Numbered from the stretch's first letter, positions 28,611 through 37,095 are shown. The stretch is DNA of 64,000 nucleotides from Alphaproteobacteria bacterium (GCA_017308475.1 JAFKEU010000005.1:186001-250000); one strand, 5' to 3'. Notes: a model not told the origin generated them from the sequence alone. Numbers and translations are program-made.

Positions 28611-29000
28611 ATGCTTGTCGATCACAGATTGCTACCTCGCGCAGAAAGCGCATGCGAGATCATCATCGGTAGCACGACGGAGGAGGTCGGTTTTGATGCC
28701 TCGGTCAAAGCCTCCGCTATGAAAAACCTCACAGCAGGCGCTATTCGAGCCGTGCTTTTCCTTGCTGGCGTCCGAGTCAAGCGCATGTGGGCGGGGTTGC
28801 GCCCCGGTACACCGGACGAGCTGCCCATTCTGGAGCCGGTAGCCGGACTCGACGGCTACTACAATGCCTGCGGTCACTTCCGGACTGGCATCTTGATCTC
28901 GCCGCTGACGGGGCTCCTCCTCGCGGAGGCGATTGCCGGCGTCATTCCCGATCGAGCCGTTTCTCCTCTCCCGGTTCGCGCCGGAAGCGCCGGCGACTGA
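28611..29000 (+). pseudogene. ThiO/glycine-oxidase-like C-terminal fragment
   Basis: The reading frame matches the end of FAD-dependent glycine oxidase-like proteins (IIIGSTTEEVGFDASV, VKRMWAGLRPGTPDELPIL, NACGHFRTGILISPLTGLLL). The FAD-binding N-terminal half is missing. It directly follows the DUF547 fragment, so this zone is a pile-up of gene ends. Confidence 0.65.
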
Positions 29001-29070
29001 TACGCGGCAGAATGCGCCGCTGGCCACTGCGACGCGTACATAAAATTCTTCACGTCGGCACGGTTACCCC

Positions 29071-29092
29071 TTGACTCTGTACTATAGTACAG
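29071..29092 (+). promoter_or_regulatory. MerR-type operator of the second metal module
   Basis: TTGACT (29071-29076) is followed by the dyad CTGTACtaTAGTACAG (29077-29092). The -10 expected 19 bases on (CCACAT) is poor, so activity may be weak or the promoter decayed. It lies 31 bases before the MerR gene it probably controls. Confidence 0.7.
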
Positions 29093-29122
29093 ACCCCACA
29101 TTGTCAGTCGAGGTAAGGAAAA

Positions 29123-29593
29123 ATGCAGGCGCTGACCATTGGAAGAACCGCCCGCGAGGCGGGGGTGAACATCGAAACGGTGCGCTTCTACGAGCGGCGC
29201 GGCCTGATCGAGCAGCCGCCGAAAGGCGCTGGCTACCGGGTCTACTCGCCGGAGCAAGTGGCGCGCATCCGCTTCATCAAGGAAGCCCAGCAAATCGGCT
29301 TCTCGCTGAGCGAGATCGGCGAGCTTCTGACCTTGCGGGCCGATCCGTCGGCCGATTGCTCGGACGTCCGGCAGCAAGCCATGACGAAGCTCGAAGAGGT
29401 GCGGCGGAAGGTTGAACAACTCCAGCAGATCGGCGCCGCGTTGGAAACCCTTATCGCAACCTGTCCGGGCTGCGGCGCCTTGCAAGCGTGCTCCATCATG
29501 GATGCGCTGACGCTTCGAGCTACGCCGAAAGCCCGAGCAGAAAAAAGTCGTCGTTCCGGATCCCGCAACATCTCACCAGGGAGCATCAGATGA
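29123..29593 (+). CDS. MerR family metal regulator, module two
   Basis: The 156-residue product has the MerR DNA-binding domain (GVNIETVRFYERRGLIEQPP), the dimerisation helix, and metal-site Cys residues in DCSDVRQQA and TCPGCGALQACSIMDAL, an Hg-type pattern with one extra Cys. Its stop overlaps the next ATG (ATGA). Its autoregulated operon includes a metal chaperone, a P-type ATPase and an MFS protein. Whether it senses Hg, Cu, Zn or Cd cannot be decided. Confidence 0.88.
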   Translation: MQALTIGRTAREAGVNIETVRFYERRGLIEQPPKGAGYRVYSPEQVARIRFIKEAQQIGFSLSEIGELLTLRADPSADCSDVRQQAMTKLEEVRRKVEQLQQIGAALETLIATCPGCGALQACSIMDALTLRATPKARAEKSRRSGSRNISPGSIR

Positions 29594-29805
29594 AAACTGC
29601 CACGCTGAAGATCGAAGGCATGAACTGCGACAAGTGCGCCAACACTATCAAGGGCCTCGTTGAAAAGGAGCCCGGAGTTCGGATGGCGACCGTCTCGTTC
29701 GATGAAGGTCAAGCACGGATACTCTATGACCCGCAAACCGTCAGCGAGGATCGCCTCGTCGACGCGGTCCAAAAGCCTGGCTTCCGCGTTGTGGGACGAC
29801 AGTAA
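29590..29805 (+). CDS. HMA-domain metallochaperone (CopZ/MerP-like)
   Basis: The 71-residue cytoplasmic protein is a single heavy-metal-associated domain with GMNCDKCANTIKGLV (CxxC). No signal peptide is present. Overlap with the regulator and proximity to the ATPase gene suggest it hands metal to the ATPase's own N-terminal HMA domain. Confidence 0.85.
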   Translation: MKTATLKIEGMNCDKCANTIKGLVEKEPGVRMATVSFDEGQARILYDPQTVSEDRLVDAVQKPGFRVVGRQ

Positions 29806-29896
29806 CCGAGCATACGAACGTGTTTCCGATCATTGGACGAAGCGCGGCTCCAAACCCGGAGCCTTATTCGATGATTGCGATGAAATGGAGATGGCA

Positions 29897-32350
29897 ATGA
29901 GTGTCGCGACAACAGTCCCATCCACCCTCCAGCCGTGGAGCGAGGAGCCTTCGACCAGAGCCGGTCGCCGGAAGATCCGGGCCCGCATCGGCGGTCTTCA
30001 TTGCTCCCTCTGCACCGGCACCATCGAGAAGGCGCTCGGTCGCATGCCGGGCGTCGACAAGGTGGCCGTCAGCCTAACGCATGAGCAGGCGCTGGTCGAA
30101 TACGATCCCGCCATCGCTCGGCCGGAGAACTTGCTGCAAACCTTGCGCGACATCGGTTACACCATCTCCGATCCCCGCAAGCTCAGGGCTTTCGAGGAAG
30201 AAGAACGCGATCTTGTGCGCGAAGCCCGACGCTTCGTCCTCGCCGTCGTTCTCAGCGTCGCTGCCATCCCCATCATCGCCGATCCTCAGGTGGGCTGGAT
30301 CGGCTTTCTGCCGGCGCTCGTGTGCCTGAGCCTCGGGGGTTTTGTCTATCTGGTCCTGCGATCGACCGGACTGTGGGCCGCCATCGGCGCCGCCGGAGGC
30401 CTCACCGTCATGGCGCTGTCGCTGCTCTATCTCAATCTGGAAGGATATCTGGCCGGTATCGCGCCCTGGCTCGCGGGCGCACTGGCTGTGGCCCTGGTGT
30501 TCGGCGTCGGGCGGCATATTCTCTACATGGCGTTCCAAGCGCTGCGGCGCGGCATCCTCAATCAGCATGTGCTCCTCGAGATCGGCGCGTTCGCCGGAAT
30601 GGCCGGCGGCGTCATCGGGCTCATCCTCGATCGGCCCGGCTATCCGACGGCGGCCTTTTTTGCCGTCTCGGTGATGGTCGGCACCTATCACATCTTTTCG
30701 GAATGGCTCTCGCTCATCGTCAAGACGCGGAGCTCCCAGGCGGTGAAGCGCCTCTTGGATCTCCAACCCGAGACCGCGCGCCTCGTGCGCGGGACTAACG
30801 AGGTGGACGTGCCGATCGAGGATGTGAAAGTCGGCGACCTCGTGCGCATTCGTCCGGGCGAGCGCGTACCCGTCGATGGGACGGTGATCAGTGGTCACTC
30901 GGGCGTCGATCAATCGCTGGTGACCGGCGAGGCGGTTCCGGTCGAGAAGGCCGAGGGCGATTCCGTCATCGGCGGCTCGATCAATGGCACCGGCACGCTC
31001 CTGGTGAAGATCACGGCGGTCGGCGAAGGCAGCTTCTTGCATCAGGTGATCCGCCATGTCGAGGACGCGCGAGCGCTGAAGCCCGGCCTCCTCCATCTCG
31101 TCGACCGCGTGCTGCGGGTCTACACGCCGACCGTCCTTCTGATCGCCGCCCTCGCGGTTATCGGGTGGCTCGTCGGGTCCTGGCTCGGCACCGGCCATAT
31201 CGACGTGGAGCGCGCCGTCTTCGCCGGCCTCAGCGTGCTGGTGATGGGGTATCCTTGCGCCATCGGCATCTCGGCGCCGCTCTCAATCGTGCGCGGCGCC
31301 GGTCAAGCGGCCGAGCACGGCATCCTGATGCGGACCGGCGAAGCCTTCCAGGGCTTCCGCACCGTGAAGCAGATCGTGTTCGACAAGACGGGCACGCTCA
31401 CCGAAGGCCGCCCAACGGTGCGGGAGATCGAGACCGTCGATGTAAGCGAGCAGGAGCTGCTCGCGATTGCCGCCGCGGCCGAAACGTCGTCGGAGCACCC
31501 GCTCGCCCAGGCCGTTGTCAAGATGGCTTTCGAGCGCGGCGCAACGCCCCCGGAGGTTCAATCATTTGAGGCGTTTCCGGGAATGGGTGTCGTCGCCCGG
31601 ATCGATGCGGGCGACGTACTCGTCGGCAGCCCGCGCTTCCTCACTGACCGAAGGGTCGACCTCACGCGTCTTCACAAGCGCATCGATGCTCTCGAGGCGG
31701 CGGGGCGCACCGTCATCGCCGTCGCGCGGGATGGGCGCGCGCTGGGTATCGTCGCCCTGGGTGATACGCTTCGACCGGATGCCATCTCAGCCGTCGCCAC
31801 GCTGCGCAAGGCCGGTCTCAAGACCATCCTTGTCACGGGCGACAACGAGCGCGCGGCGCGGCGCGTCGCCGGCGATCTCGGCATCGACGAGGTACATGCA
31901 GGCGTCTTGCCGCAGGACAAGGCCGCGATCGTGCGGGAGCTTCAGGCAAAGGCCCGCGTGGCGATGGTCGGCGACGGCGTCAACGACGCTCCGGCTCTGA
32001 TGCAGGCCGACATCGGCATCGCCATGGGCGCCGGCACCGATATCGCGATCGAGGCGGCGGACATCATCATCCTGTCGAACCGCTTGGATGCGCTTCCCGT
32101 GGCCCGCGACATCAGCCGCCGGAGCTATGGCAAGATGGTCCAGAACGTCGTGCTCGCCTTTCTCTTCAATGGCGGCGGTATTCCGCTCGCCGCCACCGGC
32201 CTCATTCACCCGGTTTGGGCGATGGTGGCGATGGCCGTGAGCGTCACGGCGATATTCATCAACTCGCTGTGGGGAAGCCCACGGCTCTTCTTCGATGCGA
32301 TTCGCAGCGTCGGGCGCCCAATCACCCCCGCGTCGCCGCAGCCGATCTGA
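29897..32350 (+). CDS. Heavy-metal P1B-type ATPase with YPC motif
   Basis: The 817-residue pump has an N-terminal HMA domain (GGLHCSLCTGTIEKAL), membrane helices, the actuator (SLVTGEAVPVEKAEGD), the phosphorylation motif DKTGTLTEG, the SEHPLA His-Pro motif and GDGVNDAPAL hinge. The metal-binding membrane motif reads MGYPCAIG, with Tyr where CPC or SPC is usual. I choose the ATG at 29897 because GGAG lies 6 bases upstream; ATGs at 29885 and 29891 are in frame. Substrate unknown. Confidence 0.92.
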   Translation: MSVATTVPSTLQPWSEEPSTRAGRRKIRARIGGLHCSLCTGTIEKALGRMPGVDKVAVSLTHEQALVEYDPAIARPENLLQTLRDIGYTISDPRKLRAFEEEERDLVREARRFVLAVVLSVAAIPIIADPQVGWIGFLPALVCLSLGGFVYLVLRSTGLWAAIGAAGGLTVMALSLLYLNLEGYLAGIAPWLAGALAVALVFGVGRHILYMAFQALRRGILNQHVLLEIGAFAGMAGGVIGLILDRPGYPTAAFFAVSVMVGTYHIFSEWLSLIVKTRSSQAVKRLLDLQPETARLVRGTNEVDVPIEDVKVGDLVRIRPGERVPVDGTVISGHSGVDQSLVTGEAVPVEKAEGDSVIGGSINGTGTLLVKITAVGEGSFLHQVIRHVEDARALKPGLLHLVDRVLRVYTPTVLLIAALAVIGWLVGSWLGTGHIDVERAVFAGLSVLVMGYPCAIGISAPLSIVRGAGQAAEHGILMRTGEAFQGFRTVKQIVFDKTGTLTEGRPTVREIETVDVSEQELLAIAAAAETSSEHPLAQAVVKMAFERGATPPEVQSFEAFPGMGVVARIDAGDVLVGSPRFLTDRRVDLTRLHKRIDALEAAGRTVIAVARDGRALGIVALGDTLRPDAISAVATLRKAGLKTILVTGDNERAARRVAGDLGIDEVHAGVLPQDKAAIVRELQAKARVAMVGDGVNDAPALMQADIGIAMGAGTDIAIEAADIIILSNRLDALPVARDISRRSYGKMVQNVVLAFLFNGGGIPLAATGLIHPVWAMVAMAVSVTAIFINSLWGSPRLFFDAIRSVGRPITPASPQPI

Positions 32351-32367
32351 GCAAGGTGTCGGATGAT

Positions 32368-33606
32368 ATGACTGGAGTTCAGCAAACGATGTCGGGTGCG
32401 ATCGGCGAGCGCCAGCGCGAACGTATCCTCAAAATGATGGCGGTCGCGACCTTCATCATCTTCTTTCAAGGCTACATGGTCGCGCCGATCATCCCGGCCT
32501 TGTCTGTAACTTTCGGGGCGTCCGTCCAAACGGTCGGTCTCCTGGTGCCGGCCTATCTGATCCCCTACGGGGTGGCGACGCTTCTCTACGGTATTCTGGC
32601 GGATCGGCTTGGCATCCACCGCGTGATGTTCGTGTCCTTGGCGGCCTTCTCGACGCTCACCATGTTGACCGCCACGGCGCAGTCCATTGAACAGCTCGCG
32701 CTGTGGCGCGTGGTGACCGGGCTCGGCGCAAGCGGCGTGGTGCCGCTCGCTTTAGCGCTGGTGGGCAGGATGTATCCCTACGAGCAGCGCGGAAGACCGC
32801 TTGGCTGGCTGTTCGGCGCGATGGCTGGCGGGATGGCCTTCGGTTCGCCGCTGGGCGCGATCCTTGTGCCGGTGATTGGCTGGCAAGGGCTCTTCGTCGT
32901 CGTGGGCTTGGCCGGCGCTGCGCTTCTGCTCGTCCTGGCGCCCTATCGGACCGTCATTGCGGGCACCGTTCAGGCGGTCGCCGGCACGCTCAGGGATCTC
33001 TACAGCGGTTATCAGACTCTGCTCGGCACGCCGCGCGGGCGGCGCACCTACGGCTATGTCCTCGTCAACTCGATGTTCCATTCCGGCGTCTTCACCTGGC
33101 TCGGCGTGTATTTCCAGCAGCGGTACGGCGTCGGGCCCGTAGGCATTGGCCTAGCCCTCCTGGGTTATGGCGTGCCGGGCTTCCTGTTCGGGCCCCTGAT
33201 CGGCCGGGCGGCGGATCGCTGGGGCCGCGCGCGATTGCTTCCCATCGGCCTCGGACTAAGCGCTCTTGCCGCTGCATTTCTAATGCTCGGCTTCCCGGTG
33301 ATCCTCGCGCCGGTAATCGCGATGCTGCTGTCCTTGGGTTACGATATGACGCAGCCGCTCTTTGGTGGGATCGTTACATCGCTTGGCGGCAAGCGACCGG
33401 GCCAGGCGATGGGCTTGAACGTCTTCACGCTGTTCGTCGGCTTCGGACTCGGTAGCCTCGTCTTCGGCGAGCTGCTCCGCTTCGGCTTCGGGGTTGCCTT
33501 GGGGCTGTTCGCGATCGTGGAACTAACCGCCGCCTTGTTGTCCTTCGCTTTGTTCCGCTCCGAGATCCCGTTGCGCGTGAGCCCTATTGTATCTTCCCCT
33601 GGGTGA
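32368..33606 (+). CDS. MFS transporter
   Basis: The 412-residue product has twelve-helix MFS character with the loop-2 motif YGILADRLGIHRVMF (GxxxDRxGxxR-type) and its second-half counterpart GPLIGRAADRWGRARLL. It starts 18 bases after the ATPase gene and is probably in the same operon. Substrate is unknown; an efflux role with the metal pump is inference. The ATG at 32368 is preferred over an upstream frame that overlaps the ATPase gene. Confidence 0.87.
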   Translation: MTGVQQTMSGAIGERQRERILKMMAVATFIIFFQGYMVAPIIPALSVTFGASVQTVGLLVPAYLIPYGVATLLYGILADRLGIHRVMFVSLAAFSTLTMLTATAQSIEQLALWRVVTGLGASGVVPLALALVGRMYPYEQRGRPLGWLFGAMAGGMAFGSPLGAILVPVIGWQGLFVVVGLAGAALLLVLAPYRTVIAGTVQAVAGTLRDLYSGYQTLLGTPRGRRTYGYVLVNSMFHSGVFTWLGVYFQQRYGVGPVGIGLALLGYGVPGFLFGPLIGRAADRWGRARLLPIGLGLSALAAAFLMLGFPVILAPVIAMLLSLGYDMTQPLFGGIVTSLGGKRPGQAMGLNVFTLFVGFGLGSLVFGELLRFGFGVALGLFAIVELTAALLSFALFRSEIPLRVSPIVSSPG

Positions 33607-33674
33607 CGCAGACTGGCCCAGGCGCCGATCCAGACCTTGGCACAGCAGGCGGCCTAAGACCTCTCACGACGCGC

Positions 33675-33706
33675 TTGACCCTGGAGTATACTCCTGGGTC
33701 TAGAAC
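33675..33706 (+). promoter_or_regulatory. MerR-type operator/promoter of the third module
   Basis: TTGACC (33675-33680) and TAGAAC (33701-33706) are 20 bases apart with the dyad GGAGTATACTCC in the spacer, a typical metal-responsive MerR promoter. It lies 19 bases before the MerR gene, implying autoregulation of the operon. Confidence 0.82.
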
Positions 33707-33724
33707 ACGGCCGGAGACAACGGA

Positions 33725-34144
33725 ATGTTCACCATCGGCAAGCTGGCTTCTCTCACAAGCGTCAGCAACGACACGCTGCGCTATTACGAGCAAGAGGGTC
33801 TGGTCGAACCTGCAGGGAAAAGCCCTGCCGGCTACCGGCTATACGACAAGGACTCCGCGCGTCGCATCCATTTCATCAAACATGCGCAGAACTGTGGCTT
33901 CACACTCGCTGAGATTCGCGACCTCCTTGTCTTGCGCGGTCGCGACAAGGCGTGCTGCGGCGACGTTCGCACGCGCGCGATCGAGAAGAAGTTGCAGATC
34001 GAACACAAGATTCGCGCGATGAAGGCGATGTCGAAGGCCCTTGATCAATTGATTGCGGAGTGTGCGAACGAAACGCAGCCGGTGAAGGAGTGCACCATCA
34101 TCGCTGCTTTGGAACGAGCCAACGTCTCGATGGAGATGCGGTAA
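33725..34144 (+). CDS. MerR family metal regulator, module three
   Basis: The 139-residue product has the DNA-binding domain (SVSNDTLRYYEQEGLVEP) and metal-site residues KACCGDV and AECANE...KECTII, a pattern seen in Zn/Cd/Pb or Hg-type MerR proteins; the double Cys after the dimer helix is notable. It heads the thioredoxin-like/CcdA/MerT/MerP operon. Confidence 0.87.
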   Translation: MFTIGKLASLTSVSNDTLRYYEQEGLVEPAGKSPAGYRLYDKDSARRIHFIKHAQNCGFTLAEIRDLLVLRGRDKACCGDVRTRAIEKKLQIEHKIRAMKAMSKALDQLIAECANETQPVKECTIIAALERANVSMEMR

Positions 34145-34147
34145 TCC

Positions 34148-34408
34148 ATGAAAGTCGAAATATTCTACGCCCCAGGTTGTTCTGATTGCGCCGCGGCGCA
34201 GATCGAGCTCCGCACGGCCGCGCAGGAGACCGTGCAGGAGGTTGAGTGGCTTGAATTGAATATTCTCGATGAGATCGATCATGCGGTTGATCTCGGCGTG
34301 ATCACGCTCCCTTCCATCGTTATCGACGGAAAACTCGAATTCACGTCGATGCCGACAGTCGAACAGCTGCGCAGGGCACTAATCCAACGAGTACAAGGAC
34401 GAACATAG
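34148..34408 (+). CDS. Thioredoxin-like small protein (CxxC)
   Basis: The 86-residue product has a thioredoxin/glutaredoxin-like fold: EIFYAPGCSDCAAAQ at the N-terminus (CSDC redox or metal pair) and the cis-Pro segment VITLPSIVIDGKL. It lacks a signal peptide. Its stop overlaps the GTG start of the CcdA-like gene, arguing for a joint thiol-transfer role. Confidence 0.8.
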   Translation: MKVEIFYAPGCSDCAAAQIELRTAAQETVQEVEWLELNILDEIDHAVDLGVITLPSIVIDGKLEFTSMPTVEQLRRALIQRVQGRT

Positions 34409-35103
34409 TGGAAGTGGAAGCGTTAAGGCAAACGGTGGAACACGCGGGCTATGCGGCCACGGGCGTCGCATTCGTCGCGGGGCTTGTGTTCAGTATCAAT
34501 CCTGTTTCTTTGGCTTCCATCCCGGTGTCGCTGGCCTACGTGACCAAAGGACGTGACAGGAGCCAAGCATTGCTCTTCGGCGCGATGTTCATCCTCGGCA
34601 TGATCCTCACCCATGTCGCGCTCGGCCTGATCGCAGGATTGGGTGGCAAATGGGTTGCGGAGGTCGCGGGAAGAGGATGGGGACTTTTTCTGGGTCCGCT
34701 GTTGATCCTGCTTGGCCTTATGTGGGCCGGATGGCTTCGTATCCCGCTGCCGTCAATCGGCTTTCGGGCAAGCCGTCCGACGGCCGCTTTTGGGGCATTC
34801 CTCCTCGGGATTCCGTTCGCAGTCGCCGTGTGCCCGGTGTGCACACCTGCATTGGTCGTGTTGCTCGGCGTGACGGCCGGGCTTGGTTCGGTGTTGCTCG
34901 GGGTGGTTTTGCTCCTCGCGTTCGCTCTCGGCCGTGCTGTCCCGCTTGCCATCGGGGCTTTCGCCGTGAGTTGGCTTGAAAACCTCAGCAGCCTCTCCCG
35001 ATACCGACGCTGGTTCGAGATCTCTGGCGGCGTCGTCCTGATCGCGATGGGTTTTTACATGCTGAATGCGGTGTATGTCTGGATTCCGGAACTGGCGATC
35101 TGA
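34408..35103 (+). CDS. CcdA/DsbD-like membrane thiol transporter
   Basis: The 231-residue protein has six hydrophobic helices. CcdA proteins carry reducing equivalents across the membrane via two Cys in helices 1 and 4. Here the second site is VAVCPVCTPALVVLLG, but the first-helix Cys is replaced (FSINPVSLASIPV instead of a PCxxP form). It starts with GTG, overlapping the upstream stop. It may act in metal handling rather than cytochrome maturation. Confidence 0.82.
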   Translation: MEVEALRQTVEHAGYAATGVAFVAGLVFSINPVSLASIPVSLAYVTKGRDRSQALLFGAMFILGMILTHVALGLIAGLGGKWVAEVAGRGWGLFLGPLLILLGLMWAGWLRIPLPSIGFRASRPTAAFGAFLLGIPFAVAVCPVCTPALVVLLGVTAGLGSVLLGVVLLLAFALGRAVPLAIGAFAVSWLENLSSLSRYRRWFEISGGVVLIAMGFYMLNAVYVWIPELAI

Positions 35104-35115
35104 CAAGCTGGCATC

Positions 35116-35508
35116 ATGACGAGCGTGGAAACCGATCAGTCTCGTGACTTGCCGCAGCCACGAAGCGCTGTGGCCGTGGGGAACCTCGTTGGCGCGCTAG
35201 CAGCTTCCTCCTGCTGCATGCTGCCGCTGGTTCTGTTCATTTTCGGCGCAAGCGGACCATGGATCGGTCGCCTGGTGCGGCTCGCTCCTTATCAGCTCTA
35301 TTTCATCATCAGCTCTATTTCATCGCCGCGGCGACTGCTTGCCTCGGCTGCGGCTGCTGGCTTGTATATCGCTCATCGCGCAAATGCACGGTGGCCTGCA
35401 GCACCCGGACGGCGAACAAGCTTACGATGGGCGCCCTTGTACTGGCGACGGGCGCTCGTCATCGCAGCGATCGGTTTCAACTTCTTCGCGCCTTTGCTCA
35501 ATTCGTAA
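35116..35508 (+). pseudogene. merT: MerT with two compensating frameshifts
   Basis: The 130-codon frame stays open, but only its ends match MerT: ALAASSCCMLPLVLFIFGAS at the start and ALVIAAIGFNFFAPLL at the end. A 17-bp tandem duplication (35291-35307/35308-35324) shifts the frame, and one extra G near 35,447 restores it. The out-of-frame middle hides a proper segment (ATACLGCGCWLVYRSSRK, CTVACS), so the second Cys pair is lost. Function is doubtful. Confidence 0.75.
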
Positions 35509-35518
35509 GGAAAATTCC

Positions 35519-35800
35519 ATGACAAAGCTCCTCATCTCCCTCGCCATCGTCTTTTTGGTTTCCTCCCACGGCGCTTCTGCTGCGGAACGAACCGTTACTT
35601 TGAGCGTGGACAATATGTACTGCGAGGCCTGCCCATACATGGTCAAGAAGGCCATCGAACATGTTTCGGGTGTCTCGCAGGTCACTGTTTCGTTCAAGGA
35701 CAAGACCGCCATCGTAGTTTTTGATGATGCAAAGGCGGCAGTGAAAGATCTGACGAGCGCCGCCACCACGGCTGGATTCCCGTCGGCGCTGAAGAGCTGA
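35519..35800 (+). CDS. merP: Periplasmic mercury-binding protein MerP, second copy
   Basis: The 93-residue product has a signal peptide (LLISLAIVFLVSSHGASA) and an HMA domain with NMYCEACPYMVKKAIEHV (CxxC), closer to classical MerP than the first copy. AAGGA lies 8 bases upstream of the ATG. It ends the third metal operon. Confidence 0.9.
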   Translation: MTKLLISLAIVFLVSSHGASAAERTVTLSVDNMYCEACPYMVKKAIEHVSGVSQVTVSFKDKTAIVVFDDAKAAVKDLTSAATTAGFPSALKS

Positions 35801-35935
35801 GTGCAAAGCCACAACTCGGGACGACGACATGATCACGCAGCGCGTTTCTGCGTCCGTGCTGTTGAGATGGCAGGCCCAGCGCTGAGACCGATCCGACTTT
35901 AGGTATCACTCGGTACGGCGCGTCGGAGTCTGCCT

Positions 35936-36871
35936 GTGAGGCTGAATTTCGAGATGCGCATCGAGCTGCAAGATTTGAGGTGGGCCATCGTCGCAGCTCA
36001 ATATCGGAGCCTGCGGCAAGGGGCGGAAGCGCTCAATGTCCGGCAATCTACGCTCAGCCGTCGCTTGCGCAGCCTGGAATACAAGCTTGAGGTCCAGCTC
36101 TTCGAACGCACCAACGGCGGTACCCGGCCAACGATTGAAGGCTTGGAATTCCTGGACGCCGCACGCCGAATCATCGACGAAACGGAAACGATCGCCGCTC
36201 GCCTCAAGACCCGTTCCCGGGGCGAGAGTGGACGGTTGACGATCGGCGTGCATGCATCGCTCTCAGCCGGCAATCTCCGGGCCACGCTGATAGAGTATCG
36301 CAGGCGCTTTCCGGATGTGGACACACACTTGGTCGATGGATCAAGCGGCCACTTGATCTCCGATCTTTCGAGCTTTGCCATAGACATCGCATTTGTCGCC
36401 GAAGGAAATCCCCGATGGGATGGAAAGTCGCTGCCCGTTTGGAGCGAGCGGGCTGTCGTTGCTATTCCGGAAGGCCACCCGCTGAGCGATCGTGACACGA
36501 TTCCTTGGGCTGACTTGAAGTCTGAATCGCTACTGTTACCGCAGCGTGGGCCTGGCCCCGAATTTCTGAAACTAATTGCGAGCAAGCTCGGGGATCATGA
36601 TCAGGCAAAACTGATCCGTCATGACGTCGCGCTCGACCGGCTTCTTACCCTTGTCGGGGCCGGTTGGGGCATTTTGCTCGCGTTAGAGGGGGCGACGGGC
36701 GTGGCCTATCCAGGTGTCATATTCCGCGAAGTTCATGACAACGACGGACCGACGCGCGTGAACTTTCGGGCTTTTTGGCGGCAGACAAACTGCAATCCCT
36801 CTCTGCGTCCGTTTCTCGATATGCTTCGCGAGCGCTACCCCGATCTTTCAGCCGATCCAGTGCCGGGCTGA
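35936..36871 (+). CDS. LysR family transcriptional regulator
   Basis: The 311-residue product has an N-terminal helix-turn-helix (SLRQGAEALNVRQSTLSRRL) and a C-terminal substrate-binding domain. The target and ligand are unknown. Its last 37 bases overlap the 3' end of the convergent DUF2274 gene, so the cargo/backbone junction is very tight. In-frame starts at 35936 (GTG) or 35951 (ATG) are possible. Confidence 0.87.
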   Translation: MRLNFEMRIELQDLRWAIVAAQYRSLRQGAEALNVRQSTLSRRLRSLEYKLEVQLFERTNGGTRPTIEGLEFLDAARRIIDETETIAARLKTRSRGESGRLTIGVHASLSAGNLRATLIEYRRRFPDVDTHLVDGSSGHLISDLSSFAIDIAFVAEGNPRWDGKSLPVWSERAVVAIPEGHPLSDRDTIPWADLKSESLLLPQRGPGPEFLKLIASKLGDHDQAKLIRHDVALDRLLTLVGAGWGILLALEGATGVAYPGVIFREVHDNDGPTRVNFRAFWRQTNCNPSLRPFLDMLRERYPDLSADPVPG

Positions 36872-37095
36872 GGCTGGTTAGCGCCCCGGCGTGCTTTGGC
36901 GAAGACTCGGTCGGTGGCCATGAACCGCTCGATCATCGGCACGATGAGCTTTGCCGGATCGATCACGGCCTGCCCGGTCGCCCGACCCAGCACCTCGGCA
37001 TAGGCGACCAGATCGCGATGCACCGCGGCCGGCAGCTCGAGGCTGACCTTGACCGGCTTGTTGTCAGCGAGCGGTCCGAGCTTCAACTTGGTCAT
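36835..37095 (-). CDS. DUF2274 protein
   Basis: The 86-residue product (MTKLKLGPLADNKPVKVSLE) belongs to DUF2274, small proteins almost always found right after trbI in trb-type elements. The N-terminal strand followed by helices suggests a ribbon-helix-helix-like fold. Its ATG overlaps the trbI stop by 4 bases. Role in transfer is unproven. Confidence 0.8.
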   Translation of the reverse strand: MTKLKLGPLADNKPVKVSLELPAAVHRDLVAYAEVLGRATGQAVIDPAKLIVPMIERFMATDRVFAKARRGANQPQPGTGSAERSG

